Assembly (NCBI GenBank): GCA_964624465.1
Contig: CAZUZD010000061.1
Coordinates: 1-23,898, forward strand
DNA: 23,898 bases
DNA from: CAZUZD01 sp964624465
GTDB taxonomy: Bacteria; Planctomycetota; Planctomycetia; Isosphaerales; Isosphaeraceae
Direction of reading: 5' to 3'
Shown here one piece after another: positions 16,156-23,027 of the stretch (positions are counted from its first letter, which is position 1; every line of letters begins with the position of its first letter). The notes under the pieces were generated by a model, which was not told the DNA's origin, made no database searches, and saw only the letters and a list, made by a program, of their open reading frames with translations. Position numbers and translations under genes: made by a program.

Positions 16156-16189
16156 AAGGACTTGCGGCGAAATGCCGCAAGTCCTTTTT
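16156..16189 (+). terminator. Intrinsic terminator behind tRNA-Leu
   Basis: A perfect 13-bp stem (AAGGACTTGCGGC with GCCGCAAGTCCTT) with loop GAAAT runs into five T residues at 16185-16189. It lies 12 bases after the tRNA 3' end and would stop tRNA transcripts before the integrase gene. The right arm contains the 8-mer CAAGTCCT that also occurs in the tRNA T-arm. Confidence 0.85.
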
Positions 16190-16206
16190 GTTGCGCCCGA
16201 GGGCGG

Positions 16207-16228
16207 ACTGGCAGCAAACTGGCAGCAG
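16207..16228 (+). repeat. Two tandem 11-bp repeats upstream of the integrase
   Basis: ACTGGCAGCAA and ACTGGCAGCAG stand head to tail with no spacer, 48 bases before the integrase start. A related tandem pair with the same 11-base period is found upstream of the excisionase-like gene at 17929-17950. They are candidate arm-type or Xis-binding sites. Confidence 0.5.
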
Positions 16229-16275
16229 CCGGGAGGAGATAGGGCGGTGGCGTCGGTCCGAGGAGCACAGCACCG

Positions 16276-17544
16276 ATGGCCTGGATTCAGCAACGTGGAC
16301 AGAAGTTCCGGATCTGCTTCCGCTACGACGGCCGCCTGCACGGCAAGGCCCTCAAGACGGACAGCCTGAGGGCCGCCGAGGACTGTCGGGCCCGCCTCGA
16401 GGACACCCTCAACCGGGTGGAACGCGGCTGGCTGACCGTCCCCGACGAGGCAGACCTGATGACGTTCCTGCTCTCGGGCGGGACCCAGACCGGCCGACCA
16501 GTCGGCACGGATGCCGGGGTCGCGGCGACGCCGAAGCCGCCGACCGTCGGCGAGCTCTGCACGGCCTACCTGACGGCCCAGGAGGCCGCCCTGGAGCCGG
16601 CGTCCTTGAAGACGCTGCGGATCCATCTGAACCACCTCCAGACCACGCTGGGGGCCAGGACCTCGACGCCGGCCGTCCGCCTGGCCGACCTGCAGCGGCA
16701 CGTCGACCGCCGCCGGCGTCAGAAGGGGCGCCGGGGCCAGCCGATCCTGGGGTACACGATCCGCAAGGAGGTCAACTCCCTGGCCGCGGCCTGGAAGTGG
16801 GGCAGGGCGGCCGGCCTGGAGGTCGGCCAGCTGCCCGTCGCGGGCCTCAAGTACCCCCGCAGCGGCGAGCCGCCGCGGTTCCAGACCCGGGCCGAGATCG
16901 AGCGTCAGATCGAGCGCGGTGGCCTGGAGCCCGCCGAGGCGGCCGAACTCTGGACCGGCCTGTTCCTGACCCTGGAGGAGGTCGCCGGCATCCTGGCGGC
17001 GATCCAGGCGTACGACGGCCCCGCCTTCCTCTACCCGATGGCCTGCTTCGCGGCGCACACCGGCGCCCGCCGCAGCGAGATGCTGCGCTCCCGGCGTGCC
17101 GACATCGATCTGGACGCCGGGGTCGCGGTGATCCGCGAGAAGAAGCGGGTCCAGGGGGTGAGCACGACCCGGCGGGTCGCCCTGTCGCCATTCCTGGTCG
17201 GCGTCCTGAAGGACTGGTTCACCCGGCACCCCGGCGGGCCGTTCACCTTCTGCCAGCACGGCTGGGGGTCCCGCGGGCGCACGAACGAGCCGCCGACCTC
17301 GGTGAGCCCCAACGAGGCCCAGGACCACCTGCGGCGGTCGCTGGCCGGTGGTCCCTGGTCGGTGATCCGGGGCTGGCACGTCTTCCGGCACAGCTTCATC
17401 TCGAACTGTGCCGCCCGCGGCGTCGACCAGCGGCTGATCGACGCCTGGGTCGGGCACTCGACCGAGGCCATGCGGCGGCGCTACCGCCACCTGCTGCCGG
17501 ACCAGTCAGCGGCCGCCATCCGGACGGTGTTCGGCGAGGGGTAA
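16276..17544 (+). CDS. Tyrosine recombinase / integrase of the element
   Basis: A 422-residue site-specific recombinase that would integrate and excise the element at the tRNA-Leu 3' end. Residues 1-60 form an N-terminal arm-binding type region (WIQQRGQKFRI, TDSLRAAEDCRARLED). Residues 90-180 are the core-binding SAM-like domain (VGELCTAYLTAQ). The catalytic domain spans about 235-410. All catalytic residues are visible: Arg265 in HTGARRSEML, a Lys at 289-290, His368 and Arg371 in WHVFRHSF, His394 in VGHS and nucleophile Tyr403 in MRRRYRHL. The start at 16276 is supported by GAGGAG 11 bases upstream. The 3' end overlaps the convergent excisionase-like gene by 39 bases. Integrase activity is well supported; tRNA-Leu as its target is inferred from position. 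Confidence 0.92.
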   Translation: MAWIQQRGQKFRICFRYDGRLHGKALKTDSLRAAEDCRARLEDTLNRVERGWLTVPDEADLMTFLLSGGTQTGRPVGTDAGVAATPKPPTVGELCTAYLTAQEAALEPASLKTLRIHLNHLQTTLGARTSTPAVRLADLQRHVDRRRRQKGRRGQPILGYTIRKEVNSLAAAWKWGRAAGLEVGQLPVAGLKYPRSGEPPRFQTRAEIERQIERGGLEPAEAAELWTGLFLTLEEVAGILAAIQAYDGPAFLYPMACFAAHTGARRSEMLRSRRADIDLDAGVAVIREKKRVQGVSTTRRVALSPFLVGVLKDWFTRHPGGPFTFCQHGWGSRGRTNEPPTSVSPNEAQDHLRRSLAGGPWSVIRGWHVFRHSFISNCAARGVDQRLIDAWVGHSTEAMRRRYRHLLPDQSAAAIRTVFGEG

Positions 17545-17817
17545 GAGCCCCTCGCGGCGATACCGCTCGATCTCCTCGCGACTGACCACCCACTCCTGGT
17601 ACCGCCCCCGGCCGCTCCGCCGCTTCTCGGCGCGGATGCGGCCGGTGCGGGCCCACTCGCGGACGGTGTAGTCGACCTTGCCGAGGACCTGGGCCGCCTC
17701 GGCGATCGTGTAGTGCGTGGGTTCGGGCCGGGCGCGCTCGCCGAGCAGCAGCTCGATCCGGTCGAGCCGCTGGTGCAGGGCGGTCAGCAGGGCGGTGGTG
17801 TCGAGCGCGGCGTCCAT
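17506..17817 (-). CDS. Small helix-turn-helix protein, probable excisionase / directionality factor
   Basis: This 103-residue protein has an N-terminal Leu-rich helix (residues 5-28, LDTTALLTALHQRLDRIELLL) that could form a coiled coil. A MerR/excisionase-like winged helix-turn-helix follows at about 35-90: YTIAEAAQVLGKVDYTVREWARTGRIRAEKR, then the wing and YQEWVVSREEIERYRREG. This is the common HTH_17-type layout of excisionases and small element regulators. The start at 17817 is chosen because AGGAG lies 6 bases upstream. Its 3' end overlaps the integrase gene tail to tail, so the two transcripts are antisense there. Tandem 11-bp repeats and a CTGGCGCCAG palindrome lie upstream of it and are possible binding sites. 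Role as Xis or as regulator of the integrase is inferred from family and position. Confidence 0.8.
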   Translation of the reverse strand: MDAALDTTALLTALHQRLDRIELLLGERARPEPTHYTIAEAAQVLGKVDYTVREWARTGRIRAEKRRSGRGRYQEWVVSREEIERYRREGLLPLAEHRPDGGR

Positions 17818-18196
17818 GACATCTCCTGTTGGTCTTGAGGCCGGGTCCCAGCCCTCCTCGGATCTGCTCGAGGGCCGGGCCTCGCCGTGACCGGCACGGC
17901 CGATTTGGCGGGTGCCACCGTAATACGAGCTGGCAGGAGACTGGCGCCAGGGGCGGCATACCATGGTTACACGTCGAAGCCATGGGCCCGATGCTGGCCA
18001 TGTGACGATGTCCGGCCGCCGCGGCTCCGATTCGAGTCGGGGTCCTCGGTGAACCGGCTGCCCGGTCGACAAGCTCCACACATGCGCGCAGAATTCGTGA
18101 GCTGACCGGGCTGGGCTCGGTCTGTCAGAAGTCGTGAGCACCTTGCCCAGGTCGCAGTCGACCTTGGGAGTAAGCGAAAACGGGGGGGAGGGGGCG
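17818..18196. promoter_or_regulatory. Divergent control region of the element
   Basis: These 379 bases lie between the leftward HTH gene and the rightward orphan gene. A leftward -10 candidate TATTAC (17920-17925) lies close to the tandem repeats at 17929-17950. The palindrome ACCATGGT occurs at 17960-17967. A hairpin with arms CTCCGA and TCGGGG lies at 18025-18042. The rightward promoter is not obvious. No reading frame here has a convincing start and recognisable product. Confidence 0.4.
17929..17950 (+). repeat. Two tandem 11-bp repeats upstream of the excisionase-like gene
   Basis: GCTGGCAGGAG and ACTGGCGCCAG are adjacent, with the same 11-base period and CTGGC core as the pair at 16207-16228. 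The second copy is itself part of the palindrome CTGGCGCCAG (17941-17950). They lie about 110 bases upstream of the leftward HTH gene, next to its possible promoter, fitting an autoregulatory or recombination-directing site. Confidence 0.45.
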
Positions 18197-19204
18197 ATGG
18201 CGCGATCACGGCGTCCCAAGGGCGGACCCGCGAAAGGTCGGCCTGCCAAGCCGGCCGGCGGCTCCCAAGACGGAAAGGTGAAATCAGCGAATGCCGATGT
18301 GGTCGGCGGCGAGGGTACATCGCCGCGGGGGTGGAGTCAACTCCAGGCCTTAGCACGGGCGATCAACCCCGACCTGCCACCTGCCCGAAAGTGGAAGGTG
18401 TCGGCGGTCAAGAACTCACCGGGTGGGAAAGAGCTCGCGGAGAAGAGCTCCAGTGGCCAAACGGCGCAGGAGGACCCACCAGAGCACGAGGAGGAGGGGG
18501 AACGCGTCCATCTGGCTCGCCAGCTACGCGAATTGCGTCACCAGATCCTGCACTGCGGCCACTGGCGGGGCGTTGCGGGCAGATACTGCGAGTGGGTGGT
18601 GAGCTTTCTTGAGAACCCGGACGCGGACTTCGTCGGCGAACCGCTCCTCGACCCCTGTGAGTTCCTCGATACCTCAGAGCTTCTTGTTCGGGCGCTTGTT
18701 CGTTACGCAGCCGGCCAGTCGACGGATATGGTCCGCCTCTTCACCTCGACCGCGCTACACCTTTGCTATGACGGGCCGGACTTGGGGCAGCTCGCCCGGT
18801 GGTCGCAGATGGCGATTCTGCGCCAGGCGTTCGGCGAGGCAGACGAGTCCGCTCGCATGTTGATCGAGGAACTGAGGCGGCAAGAGTTGGAGATCGAACT
18901 GCCCCGTGACCGTTGGCAGCAGCGACTGTACGCCGCCGGCTTCTCTCCGAGTAGATACGGGGCGCTCGAGGCGGCTGCGGAGCATATTGAGAAGGTCAAA
19001 AAACCAGTAGACACAGATGACCTGTCTAGATATTGCAATTTTAAAAGATACATATATTCGAGCTCGATGGCGCAGGCCCAAATCCTGAAGCTGTTCCACC
19101 TGATCGCGGCACCGGACAAGGGCTATTGGCCGACTTTCCTGCCACTCAAGCCGGCCTGGAGAGTTGTGACTAAATTGCCAAGAGGTGGGACTGAATCGAA
19201 GTGA
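18197..19204 (+). CDS. Unknown 335-residue protein of the integrative element
   Basis: No known family is recognised. The first 60 residues are basic and low-complexity (MARSRRPKGGPAKGRPAKPA), resembling a flexible nucleic-acid-binding tail. An acidic patch, EHEEEGE, occurs at about 103-109. The remaining part is mostly helical, with many Leu, Trp and Tyr residues (ARQLRELRHQILHCGHW, RYCEWVVSFLE, ELLVRALVRYAAG). There is no signal peptide or membrane span. The ATG at 18197 is preferred because GGAGGGGG lies directly upstream; a GTG at 18134 would add 21 residues. Codons at 18983-19075 are strikingly AT-rich for this genome, so this gene or its 3' part may be a recent acquisition. It sits first in the rightward cluster leading to the polymerase. 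Function unknown. Confidence 0.65.
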   Translation: MARSRRPKGGPAKGRPAKPAGGSQDGKVKSANADVVGGEGTSPRGWSQLQALARAINPDLPPARKWKVSAVKNSPGGKELAEKSSSGQTAQEDPPEHEEEGERVHLARQLRELRHQILHCGHWRGVAGRYCEWVVSFLENPDADFVGEPLLDPCEFLDTSELLVRALVRYAAGQSTDMVRLFTSTALHLCYDGPDLGQLARWSQMAILRQAFGEADESARMLIEELRRQELEIELPRDRWQQRLYAAGFSPSRYGALEAAAEHIEKVKKPVDTDDLSRYCNFKRYIYSSSMAQAQILKLFHLIAAPDKGYWPTFLPLKPAWRVVTKLPRGGTESK

Positions 19205-19279
19205 GCGTTCTGCCATGATCTCCCCCGTCGCCCAGCAATCCGCACCAGAGTCGGAGCTGCGGGCGGCGGGAGTTCCCCG

Positions 19280-19603
19280 ATGCTCGAGCTGCACAAGGAC
19301 CAGGTCTTCCCGCTGAGCCGGCCGCCGGCCTGGCTGGTCGGCCGCAGCGGCAAGCCGGTCCACCCCAGCACGCTTCGCCGCTGGGCCGCCCTGGGCCTGC
19401 AGGGAGGCCGCGTCAAGCTGGAGATCGCCAAGCTCGGCGGCGTCCGCGTCACCTCCACTGAGGCGGTGGCCCGGTTCGCCGCCCGCCTCATGGTCGACGA
19501 CAACCCCGTGGCGGTCACGGGGGCCGGCCCGGTGCGCGCCGAGCGGCCGCAGGAGGACGGAGGTCAGTCCGCCATCGCGGGGGGCGACCAGGTCGCGTCC
19601 TGA
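19280..19603 (+). CDS. DUF1580-type helix-turn-helix protein
   Basis: This 107-residue protein matches the pattern of the planctomycete DUF1580 family: a P-L-S/T-x-x-P start, VHPSTLRRWAALGLQGGRVKLEIAKLGGVRVTS and EAVARFAARL. The STLRRW helix followed by LGG-x-x-x-TS is the recognition-helix and wing layout of a small HTH DNA-binding protein (residues about 10-70). The C-terminal 35 residues are low-complexity. DUF1580 proteins are often found in mobile regions of planctomycetes and have no established role; regulation or replication/segregation of the element is possible. The ATG has GGGAG 8 bases upstream. A strong hairpin separates it from the next gene. Confidence 0.75.
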   Translation: MLELHKDQVFPLSRPPAWLVGRSGKPVHPSTLRRWAALGLQGGRVKLEIAKLGGVRVTSTEAVARFAARLMVDDNPVAVTGAGPVRAERPQEDGGQSAIAGGDQVAS

Positions 19604-19611
19604 AGTGAAGC

Positions 19612-19643
19612 GGGCCGCCGGGGTGTGAAGACCCTGGCGGCCC
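19612..19643 (+). promoter_or_regulatory. Strong intra-cluster hairpin
   Basis: A 13-bp stem with one G-U wobble (GGGCCGCCGGGGT with ACCCTGGCGGCCC) encloses loop GTGAAG. It lies 9 bases after the DUF1580 stop and about 36 bases before the start of the 229-residue protein. There is no U-tract, so an attenuator, a processing site or a 3'-stabilising structure are the options. Confidence 0.5.
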
Positions 19644-19679
19644 GGATGTGTCCCACCCAACAGCATTGAGAGGACGTCC

Positions 19680-20369
19680 ATGAGCATCGTCGACAAGAAG
19701 GTCAGGGTCAACGACCCGACCGACGAGATCGCCCGGATCAGCATCACCCCCGCTGCCCCCACCTCTCCGCCGCCGGACGGGCGGCCGCCCGCGGACACGG
19801 GCGGGGCCGACGACGACGACTTCGATCCGGAGAAGCTGCGCCTGTCGCAGGACTTCGTCGACTCGGTCGCGGTCCAGAAGGTCCTCACGCACCTGCCGGT
19901 CCGCAAGCCGGGCCGCGACTCCTTCGTCCGCACCACCCGCGACCAGTCGCTCTGGTACCCGACCGCGGTCCTCGAGACCGAGGCCGACAAGGAGCTGTAC
20001 CTGGTCGACAACTCGCTCCGGGAGCTGCTCCAGGACGAGCCGGGCTTCGGCCCCCGCGTGCTGGTGCCCACGATGGACCGCCAGGGCACGCTGTTCCTCT
20101 GGCCGCTGAAGCTGCCCCGCAACCTGGGCCGCACCGACAACTGGGCCGCTTCGTCGCGCGAGGTCGCCGAGATCGCCCGGGACTCCTGGGTCCGGGTCCG
20201 CGCGAACATGAACGCGGGCTGCTACGAGGCCATCAAGGCGCCCGCGCTCAAGGACGAGCCCGTCTGGCCGGAGCTGGTCCTCAAGCAGCTCCTGGCCAAG
20301 GCCTTCCACGGCCGCCACGTCAAGAGCTGGGACGACCCGGTCCTCAAGCGCCTCCGCGGCGAGGAGTGA
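19680..20369 (+). CDS. Unknown 229-residue protein paired with the DNA polymerase
   Basis: No known family is recognised. The N-terminal 55 residues are Pro/Ala/Asp-rich and probably disordered, ending in an acidic run (GGADDDDFDPE). The folded part (about 58-229) contains QKVLTHLPVRKPGRDSFVRT, SLWYPTAVLETEADKELYLVD, a beta-rich VLVPTMDRQGTLFLWPLKLP segment and WVRVRANMNAGCYEA. It is rich in Trp and basic residues and has no membrane segment. The start has GAGAGG 6 bases upstream. Its stop lies only three bases before the polymerase ATG, and the polymerase ribosome site (GAGGAG) is inside its last codons, so translation is probably coupled. A function with the polymerase, for example as DNA-binding or processivity partner, is an inference from this pairing alone. 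Confidence 0.75.
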   Translation: MSIVDKKVRVNDPTDEIARISITPAAPTSPPPDGRPPADTGGADDDDFDPEKLRLSQDFVDSVAVQKVLTHLPVRKPGRDSFVRTTRDQSLWYPTAVLETEADKELYLVDNSLRELLQDEPGFGPRVLVPTMDRQGTLFLWPLKLPRNLGRTDNWAASSREVAEIARDSWVRVRANMNAGCYEAIKAPALKDEPVWPELVLKQLLAKAFHGRHVKSWDDPVLKRLRGEE

Positions 20370-20372
20370 GCG

Positions 20373-22115
20373 ATGACCCTCGGTGAGGTTTTCAACACCT
20401 ACCGAGAGGTCTGGACGGCCGACTTCGAGTTCCAGAAGCCGCCAGGCGATCGGCCCCGGCCGATCTGCCTGGTGGCCCGGGAACTCAAGTCGGGCCGGAC
20501 GCTCCGGTACTGGCAGGATGACCTGCTCGCGCTCGACGGGGCCCCGTACCCGACCGATCGCGGCAGCCTCTTCGTCGCGTACTACGCCGCGGCCGAACTG
20601 GGTTGCCACCTGGCCCTCGGCTGGCCGCTTCCCGAGCGCGTCCTCGATCTCTTCGCCGAGTTCCGCAACCGGACCAACGGCCTGAAACCGGTCGCGGGCA
20701 GCAACCTGCTGGGCGCCCTGCTCAGCTACGGCCTGCCGGCCATCGGCAGTGCCGAGAAGGAGGAGATGCGGGAACTTGCGATCCGGGGCGGACCCTGGTC
20801 CGACTCGGAGCGCCGGGCCCTGCTCGAGTACTGCGAGAGCGATGTCGTGGCCTTGGAGCAGTTGCTGCCCCGCATGGCCCGCGACATCGACCTGCCGCGG
20901 GCCATGCTCCGCGGCCGCTACATGGGCGCCCTGGCCCGCATGGAGGACGCCGGGGTGCCGATCGACACCGCCATGCTCCAGCGGCTGCGCGAGGGCTGGG
21001 GCTCGATCCAGGACAACTTGATCCGCGAGGTCGACGCGGACTACGGCGTCTACGACGGGCGCCGCTTCCGGGCCGATCGCTTCGCCGCCTGGCTCGCCCG
21101 ACGGGGCCTGGGCTGGCCGATGGACCCGAATGGCCGGCTCCTGCTCGACGTGGACACCTTCCGGGAGATGGCCCGCGCCCACCCCCAGGTGGCGCCGCTG
21201 CGCGAGCTGCGGTACGCGCTCAGCCAGCTGCGCCTGCAGAACCTCGAGGTCGGCGCCGACGGCCGCAACCGCACGATGCTCTCGGCCTTCCGGGCGACGA
21301 CCGGCCGGAACCAGCCCAGCAACACGAAGTTCATCTTCGGGCCATCGTGCTGGCTCCGGGGCCTGATCCAGCCGCCGCCCGGGCGGGCGATCGCCTATGT
21401 CGACTGGTCGCAGCAGGAGTTCGGCATCGCCGCCGCGCTCTCGGGCGACCGGGCGATGCAGGAGGCCTACCTCTGCGGCGACCCGTACCTCCGGTTCGGC
21501 CAGCAGGCCGGGCGAATCCCCCCGGGGGCGACCAAGCAGAGCCACGCCAAGGAGCGCGAGCTCTTCAAGCAGTGCGTCCTCGGCGTCCAGTACGGCATGG
21601 AGGCCGAGTCCCTGGCGGCGCGGGTCGGGAAGCCGGCCTCGGTCGGCCGCGAGCTGATCGGGCTGCACCGGCGGACCTACCCGGACTACTGGGAGTGGTC
21701 CGACGCCGCCGGGATGCACGCGGTGCTCTACGGGCACATCCAGACGGTCTTCGGCTGGACGACCCGGGTCGGCAGGGAGTTCAAGGCGCGGTCACTGCGG
21801 AACTTCCCGTGCCAGGCCAATGGGGCCGAGATGCTCCGGTGGGCCTGCCACGGGGCCCAGCAGCGGGGGGTGCAGGTGATCGCCCCCGTGCACGACGCCG
21901 TCCTGATCGAGGCGCCGGCCGACGCAATCGACGAGGCGGTGGCCAGGACCCAGGCAGCGATGGTCGAGGCATCTGAGGCCGTCCTGTCCGGGTTCCGGCT
22001 CCGGTCGGACGCGAAGATCATCGTCGCACCGGACCGTTATATGGACGACCGCGGCCGCGTGTTCTGGGACCGCGTCGTCGGGCTGCTACCTCCGGGCGCG
22101 GCGAAGGCCAGCTAA
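20373..22115 (+). CDS. Family A DNA polymerase with 3'-5' exonuclease domain, element-encoded
   Basis: A 580-residue PolA-family DNA polymerase, far shorter than chromosomal Pol I and without the 5'-nuclease domain. Residues 1-170 form a DnaQ-like exonuclease domain: DFEF (Asp17, Glu19) as Exo I, YYAAAELGCH as a divergent Exo II with Glu75 where Asp is usual, and YCESD (Asp157) as Exo III. The polymerase domain spans about 180-570. Motif A is VDWSQQEF (Asp344, Glu349), motif B is RELFKQCVLGVQYG (Arg395, Lys399, Leu403, Tyr407), and motif C is PVHDAVLIE (His507, Asp508). Both metal-binding aspartates are present, so polymerase activity is expected. Unusual points are Leu403 at the usual Phe position and Ala509 where Pol I has Glu. 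Phage and mobile-element polymerases often show such changes. It follows the 229-residue gene by three bases. A replicative role for the element is inferred. Confidence 0.9.
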   Translation: MTLGEVFNTYREVWTADFEFQKPPGDRPRPICLVARELKSGRTLRYWQDDLLALDGAPYPTDRGSLFVAYYAAAELGCHLALGWPLPERVLDLFAEFRNRTNGLKPVAGSNLLGALLSYGLPAIGSAEKEEMRELAIRGGPWSDSERRALLEYCESDVVALEQLLPRMARDIDLPRAMLRGRYMGALARMEDAGVPIDTAMLQRLREGWGSIQDNLIREVDADYGVYDGRRFRADRFAAWLARRGLGWPMDPNGRLLLDVDTFREMARAHPQVAPLRELRYALSQLRLQNLEVGADGRNRTMLSAFRATTGRNQPSNTKFIFGPSCWLRGLIQPPPGRAIAYVDWSQQEFGIAAALSGDRAMQEAYLCGDPYLRFGQQAGRIPPGATKQSHAKERELFKQCVLGVQYGMEAESLAARVGKPASVGRELIGLHRRTYPDYWEWSDAAGMHAVLYGHIQTVFGWTTRVGREFKARSLRNFPCQANGAEMLRWACHGAQQRGVQVIAPVHDAVLIEAPADAIDEAVARTQAAMVEASEAVLSGFRLRSDAKIIVAPDRYMDDRGRVFWDRVVGLLPPGAAKAS

Positions 22116-22128
22116 CCCGGACCCGGCA

Positions 22129-22146
22129 ACTCGCCCGAAGGCGAGT
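22129..22146 (+). terminator. Short hairpin after the polymerase gene
   Basis: ACTCGCC and GGCGAGT form a perfect 7-bp stem with a CGAA tetraloop, 14 bases after the polymerase stop. There is no U-tract, so termination would be weak; it may mark the 3' end of the polymerase transcript. Confidence 0.35.
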
Positions 22147-22156
22147 GACCAAGTTG

Positions 22157-22200
22157 GGTCTCCCGTCCCTGGCCAGGGTGGTCTCCCATTCCTGGCCAGG
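22157..22200 (+). repeat. Two iteron-like 21-base direct repeats with palindromic cores
   Basis: The units at 22157-22177 and 22180-22200 both have the form GGTCTCCC-RT-YCCTGGCCAGG, are identical at 19 of 21 positions, and repeat with a 23-base period, about two helix turns. Each carries the palindrome CCTGGCCAGG, extended to CCCTGGCCAGGG in the first copy (22167-22178). They precede the double-HTH gene by about 90 bases. Confidence 0.6.
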
Positions 22201-22290
22201 GACCCGCCCAACCTGGTCCCCCCCGTCCTTCTCTATTACTTCTTCACCTACTCTCCCTAGTTCACCTGGGGATCGGGAGGCGTACCGTCT

Positions 22291-22956
22291 GTGCTCTCCG
22301 ACACCTTCGACCTGGACCCCGAACGCTTCCGAATGCAGCTGCCTGAGCTACCGGCCAGCCAGGCCAGCTCTTCCCCGTGGTGTCGGCCGGGAGAGCCATT
22401 CCTCTGCGGTCCTTTCGAGATGGACTGGGTCCGCACGGCCTGTCGGCTGGGGGGCCCCGGTCTCGCCGTTGCCATGACGGTCCGGGCGCTCTGCCGTCGC
22501 TATCCCCGCGACCCGCGGTGGAGCCTGACGGAACTGTCCTCGGAGGTATCTCTGTCGTCCCGGTCAGTCCGCCGGGGGCTCAACCAGGCGGCCGATGCCC
22601 GGCTCATCGCGATCCGGCGACAACCCGGGTGCAAGCCCCGGTTCTCGGTCCTGAAGTCCGCCTGCGACGGCCAGCCGCTCCGAGGGCCGATCCCCTGGGC
22701 TTGGTGGACGGCGGCATGCCGCTGTTCACCGGCCGGGTTGCGGGTCGCGATGGCCTGCTGCTTCCAACAATCCTTTTGGCGGTCCACAACCTTCGAGTTC
22801 CCATTAGGCGACGGGGGGCCGTTCGGGCTCACCCGCTCATCGGCGAGCCGGGGCCTCCTTGAGCTGGAGGTTTCCGGGTTGCTGTCGGTAAGCCGGCGTC
22901 AGGGTGGCGCCTCGGTGATCGATCTCTTGCGGGTTGCACGGGCAAATGACTCCTGA
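22291..22956 (+). CDS. Protein with two winged-helix-like DNA-binding domains
   Basis: A 221-residue protein with two related DNA-binding regions. The first (about 57-120) contains GLAVAMTVRALCRR, WSLTELSSEVSLSSRSVRRGLNQAADARLIAI and a basic wing. The second (about 148-215) contains GLRVAMACCFQQSFW, GLTRSSASRGLLELEVSGLLSV and SRRQGGASVIDLL. The order helix, recognition helix, wing is the same in both, so an internal duplication is likely. Such paired winged helices occur in plasmid and phage initiators and in repressors; neither can be assigned here. The GTG start at 22291 is chosen because GGGAGG lies 10 bases upstream and the frame is closed before it. The iteron-like repeats just upstream are candidate binding sites. 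Transcription direction is the same as the polymerase. Confidence 0.65.
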   Translation: MLSDTFDLDPERFRMQLPELPASQASSSPWCRPGEPFLCGPFEMDWVRTACRLGGPGLAVAMTVRALCRRYPRDPRWSLTELSSEVSLSSRSVRRGLNQAADARLIAIRRQPGCKPRFSVLKSACDGQPLRGPIPWAWWTAACRCSPAGLRVAMACCFQQSFWRSTTFEFPLGDGGPFGLTRSSASRGLLELEVSGLLSVSRRQGGASVIDLLRVARANDS

Positions 22957-23027
22957 CCGGACGGGAACGGCCCGGGGTGCTCGGTCGCCCTGCGTACGGC
23001 TGTCAGGGGTCTCGGACCCTTTCCATG

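Larger units (their letters stand above)
22116..22290. promoter_or_regulatory. Structured control region before the double-HTH gene
   Basis: This 175-base gap contains a 7-bp hairpin with CGAA loop (22129-22146), two 21-base direct repeats (listed separately) enclosed by GTTGGG (22153-22158) and its complement CCCAAC (22207-22212), and a 40-base pyrimidine-rich, comparatively AT-rich tract (about 22216-22256). The combination of direct repeats, palindromes and an easily melted tract is like operator arrays and small replication origins. No promoter boxes are clear. Confidence 0.45.

Noticed and set aside
18025..18042. T-arm-like hairpin with TTCGAG loop considered as a tRNA remnant
   Set aside because: No acceptor, anticodon or D-arm can be folded around it and the loop has six bases.
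22145..22477. GTG-started frame covering the repeat region and the start of the double-HTH gene
   Set aside because: It is Ser/Pro-rich, contains the direct repeats and pyrimidine tract, and overlaps a better gene in another frame.
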